Positions 33,142-44,433 of a DNA stretch of 64,000 nucleotides are shown one piece after another. The stretch covers positions 4,211,001-4,275,000 of the forward strand of contig NZ_CP136920.1 in the NCBI RefSeq assembly GCF_033100135.1, written 5' to 3'. Below the pieces are notes generated by a model. It saw only the letters and a program-made list of their open reading frames with translations. It was not told where the DNA came from and ran no database searches. Position numbers and translations under genes: made by a program. Positions within the stretch are counted from its first letter, which is position 1. Every line of letters begins with the position of its first letter. The DNA comes from Rubellicoccus peritrichatus (GTDB lineage Bacteria > Verrucomicrobiota > Verrucomicrobiia > Opitutales > Cerasicoccaceae).

Positions 33142-36100
33142 TTATTCGATCACAAGACGGTAAAAGGTCGTATTTGTGCTAGCGGGAATGGCTATTTGGA
33201 CTTCTTCAATATCATCGTCTATACTTTGAACGATTTCTACTGGATTCGCGATTGGAGTCCAGTTTGAGAGATCACTTGATACTTCATAGTTCATGACAAC
33301 GCCTTGGGTTGCCTTCCTGCGCTGATAAGTGACGGACATTATGGATTCACCTGGGCCTTGATTAATTACGAGCAAACTGGACGAGTCGGAGATTTGGAAA
33401 TCCCTGGCAAAATAAAACTCTTTAATCAGGCTCATGCCGTCGCCATCGTGGTCGATATCGGGATTTGCAGCGTAGGCTGCTTGTTGCGCTGCGTCCAGAT
33501 TCTGAGAAATCCAGTTTTGATAATCGGTTGTGCGAGCGAGTGTCCGGATATTGAGTCCGGTTTCGTTTGACCCTGTGTCGATGTGATAGCGCTGGAGTGC
33601 AAAGAGTGTCGGGTTAGTATCCAAATTGAATCGGAAAAATGCTTCCGTTTGTTCGGGAATGTGATCGCCACCATAATAACTTTTCAGACGATGCAGAGCA
33701 GATCCACTTAGGCGAATGATCCGATCTTCATAATCGTCGATGAAATCGTTTTGCGAGTTTCCGCTGATGGTGACCGAAGTTGTGCCAACGAAGAAGACAT
33801 CAGCTGCCGAGTCAGAGTCACCGTGATAGAAGAACTCAGTTCCACTGCCATCGGGGTCGTTGGTATCGAGCATGTAAACGTCGAGCTCGAGGTGGCTGGT
33901 TTCGTTGATATCGATCGCTGAAGTTATTTCAAAGAAGAGCTCCACCGTGTCCACTGTTTCTCCAAGTGGCAGTGTGGGCAGAGTATAGCCAATGACGAGG
34001 TTACGATCGCTTTTGGTTTCGGATCCATTTTCCTGTAGGATACCAACCGCATTGAATACATCATCCGGATGATAACCTGGTTGAGTTGCATTGATTTCGC
34101 TTTCACTAATGATCACGTCGATTGAGTTCACTCCAGCCACGGCAAGATATTGAGTATTGAATGTCGATGTTGCATCAGACCAATCTTCCCCGGATGAGTT
34201 GGCGGCATGGACTCGATAGTAGTATTGAGTCGTGATGTCCAAATCGGTAGCGTCATATCTGAAGGAACCAGACTGGGTTCCGAGGTTTACGGCATAGTCC
34301 CAGTTGCCTGCGATGTCTTCGCCATCGGTCTTCCCATAATAAACCGTGACGCTTGGTTCTTCGCCACCGGTCGAGGAAACTTCGCCATTGAGGGTAGCAA
34401 AGTCATTGCCGACGGCACTTGCGCCCGTTGCGATCACTATCGGTTGGGTTGAACCTCCTTCGGAAGGAGCGATAAAAGCAAAGTCGTCGAATGTGCCAGT
34501 GAAGTTGCCGGATGAACCGCCTCCATGGAAATAGAGCACGGCAATATCATAGTTCGACATATCAACTCCTGTTAGCTCGAACTTGTGTATCCCTTCACGC
34601 TGAAGAGAAAGTAATTGTTCGGCACTCAGTTCTAAAGCCAACGTCCAGCCATTGTTATCGACAATGTTGGAATCGGGAGAGTTGGGTGTGCCGCCAAGTC
34701 CCATTATGCGGTCAGAGCTACTATTGTTTCCGTCTTCTTTTCCAAGCCACAACCTAAAGTTGCCTAGCCCACCAGAGGTGTATTCAGCCATGCGGAATAG
34801 CAGTGTCCAGCCGGTTCCTGTTAATGAACCTACATCGGTATGAGTAGCCGTTCGGGAGGAGGAACCGAGTCCAGTCGCTTGAAACTGGCCGGAAACAATG
34901 GTCCACTTGTCTTTATTGCAAGACCAGTGATTGCCGTATAAATGCGAACCGTGACTGAATGCGGTTGTTCCCTCGAACTCACCATTGTCGAAGTAGGCAG
35001 AGACACCGCTACCAATGGTGTCAGTGATAAAGGTGTTGCTTTCATCGGCCCAATCGAAACCACCGGAGTTTTCAGCATATGCCCGGTAGTAATATTGTGT
35101 GTTAAAATCGAGGTCATTGACCGGCGCTTCGAATATGCCAGGTTGAGCACCGATGCTTACCGAATGATCCCAGTTGTCGGCGATGTCCTCACCGTCGGTT
35201 TTCCCATAATAGAGGGTTACGGTCGGAGTCTGACCGCCGGTCGAGGTTACTTCGCCATTGAAGGTGACCAGAGTTAGGCCAATGGCGGTAGCGCTATCGT
35301 TGGTTACTATAGGAGGACCGATCACCGTGTCGAAATGTCCGGTAGCATCTGCCCACGTACCCCCGACAGAGTTTACCGCGTAGGCTCGGTAATAATAGCG
35401 AGTCGCTGGTAACAGACCACTGATGGTTTCGGCAAAGGTTCCCGATTGTGGATTCCCTCCATCGACATGCACGGATGTATCCAAGTTATTTGGATCGGTG
35501 CCGTAGAAAATCCATACTTCGGGCGGAATGCCGCCGGTATCCGTGACTTCGCCATTGAGCGTTACGCTGCTGGAACCAACTTCGGTTGCAGGTAGGTTAG
35601 TGACCGTTGGAGTAGTTGGAGCGAGCATGGAGAAGCCCTGAGCATAGTTACTCCAGTCTTCGCCTGCGGAGTTCACCGCGCGAGCTCGGAAAACGTAAGA
35701 CTTCCCTGGCTCCAAACCAGACACCATTTGCGAGAATTCACCCGATTGCGGATTGCCGTTGTCGACCGAGATAGAATAGCTCCAACCTCCGACTAGCATC
35801 CCGCCATCGCTTTCACCATAGTAAAGGGTGACAACGGGGGCTTCTCCTCCAGTCAGAACGATTTCTCCATTGAGCGTCGCATTGGTATAGCTGATGTTAG
35901 TCGCAGGATCATTGTCGACCATGGGAGGAGCGACCAGGGTGTCGAAGGTAGCGGCATCACCGCTGCTCCAGCTGGTTCCTGCAGAGTTCACGGCGCGAGC
36001 GCGGTAGTAATAGGTCGTGCCAGAATTAAGGTTGTCCACAGCTCTAATGAAGGCGCCCGATTGCGTGCCGAGGATAAGCTCGTTATCCCACCTATCAGGA

Positions 36101-39100
36101 TCCGCTCCGCCGTCTGCCATGCCGTAGAAGATCGTGATGTCCGGGGCGACGCCACCTGTCGAGATGACTTCACCGTTGAGGGTGGCTTCCGTGGTGTTGA
36201 TGTTACTGGCATCTGCGGTGACCACGTCTGGAAGGGTGACCGGGGTGGTAAAGGTCTCCGCGAAGTCCGACCAGTCACCGCCCACGGAATTCTCCGCATA
36301 GGCGCGGTAGTAGTAAGTCTGATTGGGTTGGAGTCCACTGATTGACTCCGCGAATGTACCAGATTGCGTGGAGCCACTATCCACATCCACATAAGCCGCC
36401 CAGTTCCCCGCAGTCGTTCCTTGATCTATTGCGTCGTAGTAAATTCTAACTATTGGTGAAACACCTCCGGTATCTGTAACCTCACCATTAAGTGTTGCAC
36501 TGCGTGAATCGATTCCACTGGCTGCAATATTGATCACGACGGGGGCGCGTAGAGCTGGCGTGCTGAATGCTCCAAGGCCGGTCCAAACGCTTCCACCCGA
36601 GTTTGCAGCTCGAACGCGAAAGTAATAAGGCGTGTCCGGAGCCAAGCCGCTAATCGCAGTATTGAAGCTGCTGGACTGAGTGCCAAGGTCAATCGAGTAG
36701 CTCCAAACACCCTCGTCTAAACCGCCGTCCGCAGTATCATAAAATATCGTGACTACCGGATCTTCTCCACCCGTATCGGCGACCTCGCCGTTCAAGGTGA
36801 TGGTCGTGTAGGTGATATTGCTGGCAGCTGGGTAATCGACTGTCGGGGCAGCAACAGCTGTCGTGAAACTTTGGGTTGTTTCAGACCAAAAACTGCCAAC
36901 AGTATTCTCAGCAAAAGCACGATAATAGTAAGTCCGGTTCGGGAGCAGATTGGCGACCTCCTGCGAGAAAACGCCAGACTGGGGATTGCCGCTATCGACA
37001 TCGATTTGGCCAGCCCAGTTTACAGCAATGTCTTCTCCATCGGTTGTCCCGTAGTAGATAGTTACCGTGGGGGCAATCCCACCTGTAAATGTGACTTCAC
37101 CATTGAGCGTTGCTTCGTAGGGTTGGACATTGCTCGCGATGGTTGTGATGACTTCAGGCTTCGTTGCGGAACTCGTGGTGAAGCTTGCATAGCTGTCGCT
37201 CCAGTCTTCACCGGCTGAGTTCACGGCGCGGATTCGGTAGTAATACAATTGGCTTGTCAGCAGGTTATATACTTCCGCGCTGAATGTGCCTGATTGGCCA
37301 TTGCCCCCAGCAACGACCAAGGAACCATCCCATCCTTCAGGTGTTGCGCCGCCACCGTCGCTTGTGCCGTAGAAAAACGTGATGACGGGAGGCTGACCAC
37401 CAGTATCCGTGACTTCACCACTGAGCGTAGCTGTGTTGCGCCCTACAGTGAGAGCCGGACTACTGAGGACGATTGGTGGTCCGTTTGCAGTTGGAGTCGC
37501 TACGGTAATCGTGCCACCAAGATCGCCAAAGAATGACGAGTAATCCGTCCCATTGACATTCGATAGGTCGGTTGCCGTTGGATTAGATGCGGTATCGATC
37601 GTGTAGGTTCCAAGACTCAGGACATCGCCGTTGACTGTCAGTGAAGTGACTGCGAGGTCTCCACTCAAAGCAAGTCGATTTCCATCGCCTACAATATCGA
37701 TGCCAAAAGAGGCATCCGCCGAAGCAATGTCCTGATGGAAATCCACGTAGCCATTTGCCCCGTTTCCGCCAATAATTATTGTCCCATTGTAGCCTTTCAT
37801 ATCTGTGCAATTTATTGCCAATGCAGTTGCCAGCCCCGATGCATTTGCGCCATAGAAGTGAACGTCACCGTCGCCAATGATCGTTGTTGCAGCTATCTCA
37901 TTATTGCTCTTGCCGCTATTCTCAAAAATTCTGCCTCCGTTGATTGTTAGTTTATCGACCGTTAGTGTCCTAGTGCTCTTGCTGAAATTTATATTCCCAT
38001 TGGCATTGAGAATCTTTTCCTCGAAGGTAGTGCTACTGTTTATCCGGGAGGTTCCTTCCGAGCCGATAACAACCAGGTCCACTGAACCTGAGCTTCCACT
38101 ATATGTAACCTGATGATTCTGAATTGTGACATTCCCATCAACAGGAATTACGCTTCCATCCCATGTTGTCGTCGCCGTGTAGTTGCCGTTTTGAATCGTG
38201 TAGATGACATTCGTTTCGTCGGCGATGGTGAGGAACGTTTCGGCATTGGACCATGAGCCGCCTGCGCTATTCGCAGCGTAGATTCGGTAGACGTAGCTTT
38301 TGTTGGGGTTCAGTCCCGTGATGGCTTGACTGAAATTAGAAGATTGAACGCCCAGGCCAATCACTCCGTCCCAGCCAAAGCTGGTTTGCCCCCGGTCAAT
38401 CTCACCGTAGTAGATAGTGATGATGGGTTCCTCGCCACCATAGTTCGTTATGGTGCCATTGAGCGTCGCGGCATCTGCGGTTACGGAGCTGGCGGCGTTA
38501 ACAACAACGGTAGGCGGCGCTAAAGGCGTCTCAAAGCTTAAAGCGGGATCAGTAAACACTCCGCCAGCGGAATTTTCCGCATAGAGCCGGTAGTATAACA
38601 CTTCACCGGATGAAAGGCCGGTCAGCGTGTGAGAAATGCTACCAGATTGATCTCCGAGATCGACCCCGGCGTCCCATCCGTTCGTGGACATCCCTACGTC
38701 TGAGCTTCCGTAAAACAGCCTGACATTCGGGATTTCTCCGCCCGTGTCTGTGACGTTCCCATTGATCGTTGCACTCGTCGCAGTGATTGCAGTCGCGTCA
38801 CTCGCAGCAATGGAAGGAGCGACAATAAGAGTGGTGAACTCATCAGTATACGACCAGTCTGATCCTTCGGAATTGACGGCGCGGAATCGATAGAAAATCG
38901 TTTCACCCGGATCGAGTCCGGAGAGCGCATAGCTGAACGCACCAGACTGTTCTCCGAGGTCGACGTCATAGTCCCACCGGCTTGTGTTAGTCCCCTCTGG
39001 CTCAGCTCCATAGTAGAGGATGATAGTTGGATCTTCGCCACCAGCTTCAGTAACTTCGCCTTGAAGGGTCACGCTGCTCTCGGTCAGATCGATTTCCCCA

Positions 39101-42100
39101 TAACCGACGATAATCGGATCGATGACGTTAGTGGTGAAATCCTTTGCGGATGCTGAGAAGGAGGAACCTGCGTTGTTCTCGGCATAAGCTCTAAAGTAGT
39201 AAGTCGTTCCTGGTCTCAGACCGGTCACCAGTTGTTCGAAAGATCCGGTCTGAGTTCCGATATGGACCGAGCTGTCCCAGCCTTCTGCGGTCGGACCTTT
39301 GTCTTCCAATCCATAGTAGATCGTTACGTCAGGGGCATCATCACCTGTATCCGTAATTGCCCCCTTGAGCATGGCTTCGGTTCCACTTCTACTTGATCCA
39401 GTAACAGTTACCACTGGGGGGGCAATAACACCGACCGGTCTTCCGGTGACAACAATGTTATCGATGGATTGCCAACTAGCCTTATCGGTCATCACCCCAT
39501 CTACATGAACATAGAGCGATACTGCTTCGTCGGGAATTTCAGCCCATTCCAGGTTACTGGCGTCAATGTTATCGATATGATTTTTATTTTTTTCATACCC
39601 ATAGATTTTAATCTCTTTCTCGGTTCCATCGGCCAAGGTGCAAACGACTTTTGCGCCAGCTCTGGTGTTGCTCTTAGCTGGATTCGTCGATCGATTGAAT
39701 TGCATGGAGATCCTCATGTCGACCGCCCCATTGAGTGCGATTGATTCCGTTTCAAGATTCCAGTATGACCAAAATGGAGGAGAATAGAGTGAACTTACTT
39801 TATACTGTTTTTCATCCGTGACACCGTACTCAGTGATGGGAGTGGTAAGACCACTGGTTTGCCCTCTGACTCCGCTGAATGCCCAAAAATCGAGACCTTC
39901 ATTGACCGGATGATTCGACGATGGATAGGAACGCTGAAGCACGGTGGTATTAGTGAAATCCGTAGCGATTTCAGAAAAGTCCTGGGCTGCGATTATCCGC
40001 CGGAAAGGAATGTCGGTTTCATCGATTTCCGTCCAAGAAGCGATCGCTTGTGCTTCACTGAGCACTGTAATGCGCACGGCGTCAGAAGTGGAAGACCCAT
40101 CGGAGGCTGCTGTGGTATAGATCAATACATGGTCACCGACTGGCAAATTCATTTCAAATGTATCACTGGTGCTGACCTCTTGCCGCTCAAGCAACCAGCT
40201 GGAGGAAACGGCATTCGCATCCGTCGTTCCTTCCAAATAGGTCAGGCGCGCATCATCGCGATTGTAGTCAACGATTACCTGATTGCTTCCGGCATCCGCA
40301 GTAGGAGCCCCGGCTTCATCTTTCATGACGTAGACATAATACTGATCCAGATTGCTGTTGTTGTTAAAGTCCGTTGTGGTCAGTGTGATGAGATATTGTC
40401 CTACCGCCAGTTCCGCTTGAATTGTGCTATTGGGCCCGGAGTAAAGAACGTTTCCTTGTTCATCGGTCCAAGTATAGATTTGGATGCCGTAGTTATCACT
40501 GCTGGCACTGCCGTCAAGGGTGACTTGTGCAAAGCCATCCTCGTCACTGTCTTTGACTAAGACATCAATACCGACATTGGCAACGGGTGCTTCGAAGTCG
40601 TCGGCAACCGGTGCAGTATGAATGATGACTGGGCTTGGGCTCCAAAATTCCAGCATTGCACCCGTGGGGTTCTGGACGTGAGCGCGAAGATAGTAAGTGC
40701 TGTTTGGATTGAGTCCGCTCAGAGGATGATTGTACTCACCTTCGCTTAGAACGGTGCTTCCGTTTTGCTGCAAGATAATCGAGTGTTCCCAGTTGGCGGC
40801 ATTCTCGCCACCGTCACTCATACCATAGTATAGTGTGAGATTGGACCCTGCAGGCGAGTTCGCAGCCAGATGAGCATTGATCTCTGCCGAGATCGCATCG
40901 ACGTTGGCTGCTTCTTCTAGCAGAACGTAGGGCTGTTCATCGACATCCGTTATGGACCCTTTCATTGCAAGAGTGAGCTTCTTTGACAAAGTGAGTGGTG
41001 TCGTTCCTGACCAGATTTGCGCGTTGTCAATCAGGCCCGGAAATTGGGTTGTTGGGTCCAGTGTTTCGCTGTCCAACGAACCTATGCCGATCGAGAGATC
41101 GCCTGATACATAGCGCGCCCCACCGGGATTCTGATTGCCATCCGACATCAGCCAAACATTTGCTTCCGGGTCGTAAAGGTGCATTAGCGTGAGGTTGATT
41201 TCGTCATCCTGAATGCCTTCGAACATGATGAAGTAGTCCTTGCCGGATTCGAGGTCCATTGCCGGTCTTCCCTCAGAATCAGAAACCCCATAAAGTGGTA
41301 GATGACTACTGCCCCAGAGAGAGGAATCAAAGAAGAGTGTATTCTTCCACCCCCCATCGACTTGCATTCTACGAACACCGAGGTCGAAGCCTAGCAGAGC
41401 AGAAAATGCGACGTAATGAGCATCGGAATCAGGAAGGTTTTCATCGAGCCGAATCCAGCAGGAGATGGTGACGTCGCTGGGTCCCTTGTCATCATTGGGG
41501 GCCGTTATATAAGCAAGGTTGGCGTTCAGGCTATCCGAGCTGCGTCGGTCAACGCCAGTTCCTGACCAACCACTATCGGAAGTCATTGAAGCGGCCGCAT
41601 CATAGCCATACGCTCCATTATTGAATACGGAAGTTCCTGAGCCCTGCTCAATTTCGTAATTGATAATCTGCTGTGTTGTATCCGGGAAGGGAGCTGGGTC
41701 GCCAATGGTTGGTGGCTCGGCAGTGAAGTAGTAGTTCTGGACGAGCGGGAAGTCTCCGTAGAGTGTTTGGTAATTCACTAGCAATTCATCGACTATATTT
41801 TGCCAGTCTTCCGCGTAGAGGAGCCATTCCGTAGTCGGTCCTTTGTAAGTTTCGGAGGCTTTTCCAACACTCATTGCCTTGATCCCCGGCATAATGGGAG
41901 CCAGAGTATTTAAGACGGTTGTATCGCTGAGGTCGAGAAACAGGAAGTAATCCACCAGAGGGGCCATGAGCAATTGCCCACTTGATATCGCAGGACGTTC
42001 AGCGGGATTGGTCCAGCGTGTAAAATAGGTGTTCAGCTCGTTCGAGATTTGAGCGAACTCGGCATAATTGTATGCTTCCAAAATAGGCCGCAGCGAGGCA

Positions 42101-44433
42101 GCATCATGGTTGTAACCGCCGGTTTTTTGATAACCGTGGTCTCGCGGGTAGATACCTCCGGCAAGGTCTTCACCGAGCATGTGGAGAATGGCTTCGCGCT
42201 CTCCATTCTGGAAATACTGACTCATGTTATTGACGATGCTAGCAACGCCCCAGGACATACTGTCTTTGGGCCAGAGATGTAGTTCGCCCAGATAAGCCTC
42301 TACCAGATCTAGCGCATAGTTTGCTTCAACATTATCGGGTAATCTGCGAATGGCCTGGAACGCGGCATAGCGTGACCACCAGCTGTAGGGATAGTCCAGA
42401 ATTTCAAGTATGCGGTCGATGTTGTCCAATTTGACGTCATCCGGCATGACCACCATGGCCCAGATAGCTCCATCGAGCTCCCAGTGGCCAATGTCTTCGC
42501 GATTCAGAATGGCTTCAACGTAGGGTGCCATTCGGCGGTAGTCGCCCTCGTCGTACTTAAAATCAGCGAGTGACCCTGGCCAGAATCCTTCCAGACCGGT
42601 GATCCCCATTAAGGCAGAAGTGCGGACACGCGCATCGGCGCTTTGCAGAGCATCAACGATGATATCTACGGCCGGGTCGGTGAGATCATTATCAGGGTCT
42701 GCATCTTCGTTAAGCGGACTTAGGTTAGCGCTCGTTGCCAGATTGCCGATGTTCTGGGCAGCGTTGAAGCGTACCACCGGGTGCCAGTGGCGCATCGCTT
42801 TCTCGACAACCGATAAGTTGCTCATATTTTGGACGTTATCCGTGAGCGTGTAAGGGAAGTCGCCATCCGTGTAGCCTTCGGCAAACGTTAAGTTCGCAAA
42901 GTCAGTGCTCTTGGGCATGACTTCGGGGGCCTCTTTGATGACGCTATATTGAGTCGGCGGAGCGCCGGTCATGCGTAAGGTGTTTTTCCACGAAATGAAG
43001 TAAAGCGGCATCATCATTCCCCAAGTGCTGTCGGCATAGCGTGTCTCTTCGTATGCTGGCAACAACCTAAAGCTGCCATCGTAACCGCGGGAGAGTTCGA
43101 GATACCAACGCATGTAGTCCATGCTGAAGCGGTAGGCGTCTGCTCGTTCATCGGGAACGAGTCCAAGTGAGATCGCGCGCCAGAGAAGGTTGGGATAGTT
43201 TCCCGTATGCCCCCCTTGGAACTGCGGGGTGTTCATCGCATCCTGTGCGCCGACAAAACGTCCGAATGAATGATAAGGTTCGTTGAGGAGGGAGACGCCG
43301 ATGCCGACCTCAGAGGTTTTGCCATTGTGGGCGCCTCCATCACCTGGACGGTGGTCGCCGTATTCCGGTGCCGCAACCGCTGCGAAGGCATAATAGTAAC
43401 GAAGCGTTCTTTCAAAATCCTCATCAGCCATATCGATCCCGCACTCACGAGCCAAGCATACGCTGATGAACATCTGACCGCCACACGCATTCACCAATCC
43501 ACCAAAAACATAACCAGGGTTGGGATAGCCGGTTGGATAACCATGCCCCCATCCACCGACCGCATCGGTCTCAAACGCATGATCGACGTGAAACTGAAGA
43601 TACGGCAACACGTCGGCATCGCCAGTGCGAATGTAATACTCGGAAACCGCAATAGCACTGAGCGAGGTATACCAATTGGTTCGTGCGTTGCCGTCCGTTG
43701 GGTCGGCGTTGGGCACACCAATATAGTTGTCCATGAGGTATTCGAGCTCGTCCAGGTATTGGTCGTCACCAGTGCCGAGCAGCAACAAAGTTCCGAAAGG
43801 TAAACCACGCGTGTTGTTCAGGCTCAAATCATTGATCTGGCTTACGATGCGATCAACCGAGGTCTGGACGATGAGATCAGATTTGGGACAGTTCTCCGGC
43901 CAGGTTGGACTGTAAGCAGTGTTGGTCATCAATAATTGAACCGTGATATCCTGGCGAACACCATCGCGCTCTATATCCAGAACCAGTTTGCCATCCCCGG
44001 CTTCTGATTCTGTGATTGCGTCTCCCATGGCGGGACGAGGATCCTTGCGATAGCCACCATATACGAGTAGTTGACTGGAACTTAATTGCGTGCCGTTGAC
44101 TGCATAAATCTTGTCGCCCACCTGGATGATACCGTTCGATGGCCCTCCAGATTGGACCGAAGTAACCGTGACAAAATTATCTCCATCATTGTGGTTGTAA
44201 TTTATTCCCCCATCCCACTCACAAAAGATCCCCGTTGGGCCGAACTGAAATGGAGCCAGGCTGTCGGCCTGTAATTTCAAAGGCAGCAAACAAGCAATAA
44301 GGGAAAGCAATAAGACACTCCTACAACAACGATTAGATGGGAGTATTCGAAGAAGATTGGAGAAACAAAACAAAATTGGAGGAATCCAGTGTTCTGTTTT
44401 CCTGAAACGCCTTTCTCTGACTACGGGATGCAT
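33142..44433 (-). CDS. Giant exported PDZ / toroid / LamG / Fn3-like repeat protein
   Basis: A 3763-residue protein. A hydrophobic signal segment lies at about residues 38-56 (SVLLLSLIACLLPLKLQA), so a later start than the ATG is possible. Then come a PDZ-like domain (about 60-170), an alpha-toroid region (190-480) and HEAT-like repeats (540-760). These resemble proteins annotated with DUF6288, from memory. A LamG-type domain (about 985-1190) is next, then about 14 Fn3-like modules with the core ATLNGEVTDTGG...YYYRAYAENSAG. A beta-helix-like insert of about 240 residues splits modules 5 and 6. The C-terminus (NWTPIANPVE...FYRLVI) is the verrucomicrobial pattern, with no PEP-CTERM. A surface or secreted role is likely; a substrate is not identified. 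Confidence 0.8.
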   Translation of the reverse strand: MHPVVRERRFRKTEHWIPPILFCFSNLLRILPSNRCCRSVLLLSLIACLLPLKLQADSLAPFQFGPTGIFCEWDGGINYNHNDGDNFVTVTSVQSGGPSNGIIQVGDKIYAVNGTQLSSSQLLVYGGYRKDPRPAMGDAITESEAGDGKLVLDIERDGVRQDITVQLLMTNTAYSPTWPENCPKSDLIVQTSVDRIVSQINDLSLNNTRGLPFGTLLLLGTGDDQYLDELEYLMDNYIGVPNADPTDGNARTNWYTSLSAIAVSEYYIRTGDADVLPYLQFHVDHAFETDAVGGWGHGYPTGYPNPGYVFGGLVNACGGQMFISVCLARECGIDMADEDFERTLRYYYAFAAVAAPEYGDHRPGDGGAHNGKTSEVGIGVSLLNEPYHSFGRFVGAQDAMNTPQFQGGHTGNYPNLLWRAISLGLVPDERADAYRFSMDYMRWYLELSRGYDGSFRLLPAYEETRYADSTWGMMMPLYFISWKNTLRMTGAPPTQYSVIKEAPEVMPKSTDFANLTFAEGYTDGDFPYTLTDNVQNMSNLSVVEKAMRHWHPVVRFNAAQNIGNLATSANLSPLNEDADPDNDLTDPAVDIIVDALQSADARVRTSALMGITGLEGFWPGSLADFKYDEGDYRRMAPYVEAILNREDIGHWELDGAIWAMVVMPDDVKLDNIDRILEILDYPYSWWSRYAAFQAIRRLPDNVEANYALDLVEAYLGELHLWPKDSMSWGVASIVNNMSQYFQNGEREAILHMLGEDLAGGIYPRDHGYQKTGGYNHDAASLRPILEAYNYAEFAQISNELNTYFTRWTNPAERPAISSGQLLMAPLVDYFLFLDLSDTTVLNTLAPIMPGIKAMSVGKASETYKGPTTEWLLYAEDWQNIVDELLVNYQTLYGDFPLVQNYYFTAEPPTIGDPAPFPDTTQQIINYEIEQGSGTSVFNNGAYGYDAAASMTSDSGWSGTGVDRRSSDSLNANLAYITAPNDDKGPSDVTISCWIRLDENLPDSDAHYVAFSALLGFDLGVRRMQVDGGWKNTLFFDSSLWGSSHLPLYGVSDSEGRPAMDLESGKDYFIMFEGIQDDEINLTLMHLYDPEANVWLMSDGNQNPGGARYVSGDLSIGIGSLDSETLDPTTQFPGLIDNAQIWSGTTPLTLSKKLTLAMKGSITDVDEQPYVLLEEAANVDAISAEINAHLAANSPAGSNLTLYYGMSDGGENAANWEHSIILQQNGSTVLSEGEYNHPLSGLNPNSTYYLRAHVQNPTGAMLEFWSPSPVIIHTAPVADDFEAPVANVGIDVLVKDSDEDGFAQVTLDGSASSDNYGIQIYTWTDEQGNVLYSGPNSTIQAELAVGQYLITLTTTDFNNNSNLDQYYVYVMKDEAGAPTADAGSNQVIVDYNRDDARLTYLEGTTDANAVSSSWLLERQEVSTSDTFEMNLPVGDHVLIYTTAASDGSSTSDAVRITVLSEAQAIASWTEIDETDIPFRRIIAAQDFSEIATDFTNTTVLQRSYPSSNHPVNEGLDFWAFSGVRGQTSGLTTPITEYGVTDEKQYKVSSLYSPPFWSYWNLETESIALNGAVDMRISMQFNRSTNPAKSNTRAGAKVVCTLADGTEKEIKIYGYEKNKNHIDNIDASNLEWAEIPDEAVSLYVHVDGVMTDKASWQSIDNIVVTGRPVGVIAPPVVTVTGSSRSGTEAMLKGAITDTGDDAPDVTIYYGLEDKGPTAEGWDSSVHIGTQTGSFEQLVTGLRPGTTYYFRAYAENNAGSSFSASAKDFTTNVIDPIIVGYGEIDLTESSVTLQGEVTEAGGEDPTIILYYGAEPEGTNTSRWDYDVDLGEQSGAFSYALSGLDPGETIFYRFRAVNSEGSDWSYTDEFTTLIVAPSIAASDATAITATSATINGNVTDTGGEIPNVRLFYGSSDVGMSTNGWDAGVDLGDQSGSISHTLTGLSSGEVLYYRLYAENSAGGVFTDPALSFETPLAPPTVVVNAASSVTADAATLNGTITNYGGEEPIITIYYGEIDRGQTSFGWDGVIGLGVQSSNFSQAITGLNPNKSYVYRIYAANSAGGSWSNAETFLTIADETNVIYTIQNGNYTATTTWDGSVIPVDGNVTIQNHQVTYSGSSGSVDLVVIGSEGTSRINSSTTFEEKILNANGNINFSKSTRTLTVDKLTINGGRIFENSGKSNNEIAATTIIGDGDVHFYGANASGLATALAINCTDMKGYNGTIIIGGNGANGYVDFHQDIASADASFGIDIVGDGNRLALSGDLAVTSLTVNGDVLSLGTYTIDTASNPTATDLSNVNGTDYSSFFGDLGGTITVATPTANGPPIVLSSPALTVGRNTATLSGEVTDTGGQPPVITFFYGTSDGGGATPEGWDGSLVVAGGNGQSGTFSAEVYNLLTSQLYYYRIRAVNSAGEDWSDSYASFTTSSATKPEVITTIASNVQPYEATLNGEVTFTGGIAPTVTIYYGTTDGEDIAVNWAGQIDVDSGNPQSGVFSQEVANLLPNRTYYYRAFAENTVGSFWSETTQSFTTAVAAPTVDYPAASNITYTTITLNGEVADTGGEDPVVTIFYDTADGGLDEGVWSYSIDLGTQSSSFNTAISGLAPDTPYYFRVRAANSGGSVWTGLGAFSTPALRAPVVINIAASGIDSRSATLNGEVTDTGGVSPIVRIYYDAIDQGTTAGNWAAYVDVDSGSTQSGTFAESISGLQPNQTYYYRAYAENSVGGDWSDFAETFTTPVTLPDVVTADASNINTTEATLNGEVISTGGVAPDITIFYGMADGGADPDRWDNELILGTQSGAFIRAVDNLNSGTTYYYRARAVNSAGTSWSSGDAATFDTLVAPPMVDNDPATNISYTNATLNGEIVLTGGEAPVVTLYYGESDGGMLVGGWSYSISVDNGNPQSGEFSQMVSGLEPGKSYVFRARAVNSAGEDWSNYAQGFSMLAPTTPTVTNLPATEVGSSSVTLNGEVTDTGGIPPEVWIFYGTDPNNLDTSVHVDGGNPQSGTFAETISGLLPATRYYYRAYAVNSVGGTWADATGHFDTVIGPPIVTNDSATAIGLTLVTFNGEVTSTGGQTPTVTLYYGKTDGEDIADNWDHSVSIGAQPGIFEAPVNDLDFNTQYYYRAYAENSGGFDWADESNTFITDTIGSGVSAYFDNGEFEGTTAFSHGSHLYGNHWSCNKDKWTIVSGQFQATGLGSSSRTATHTDVGSLTGTGWTLLFRMAEYTSGGLGNFRLWLGKEDGNNSSSDRIMGLGGTPNSPDSNIVDNNGWTLALELSAEQLLSLQREGIHKFELTGVDMSNYDIAVLYFHGGGSSGNFTGTFDDFAFIAPSEGGSTQPIVIATGASAVGNDFATLNGEVSSTGGEEPSVTVYYGKTDGEDIAGNWDYAVNLGTQSGSFRYDATDLDITTQYYYRVHAANSSGEDWSDATSTFNTQYLAVAGVNSIDVIISESEINATQPGYHPDDVFNAVGILQENGSETKSDRNLVIGYTLPTLPLGETVDTVELFFEITSAIDINETSHLELDVYMLDTNDPDGSGTEFFYHGDSDSAADVFFVGTTSVTISGNSQNDFIDDYEDRIIRLSGSALHRLKSYYGGDHIPEQTEAFFRFNLDTNPTLFALQRYHIDTGSNETGLNIRTLARTTDYQNWISQNLDAAQQAAYAANPDIDHDGDGMSLIKEFYFARDFQISDSSSLLVINQGPGESIMSVTYQRRKATQGVVMNYEVSSDLSNWTPIANPVEIVQSIDDDIEEVQIAIPASTNTTFYRLVIE
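34140..40750 (-). repeat. About 14 tandem Fn3-like modules of roughly 95-100 residues
   Basis: Within the giant protein gene, the unit (core: ATLNGEVTDTGG, then TIYYGTTDGG, SGTFS, SGLxPxTxYYYRAYAENSAG) recurs about 14 times, interrupted at about 37490-38215 by the beta-helix-like insert. DNA copies are diverged but still share short identical stretches. Boundaries are approximate. Confidence 0.8.
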
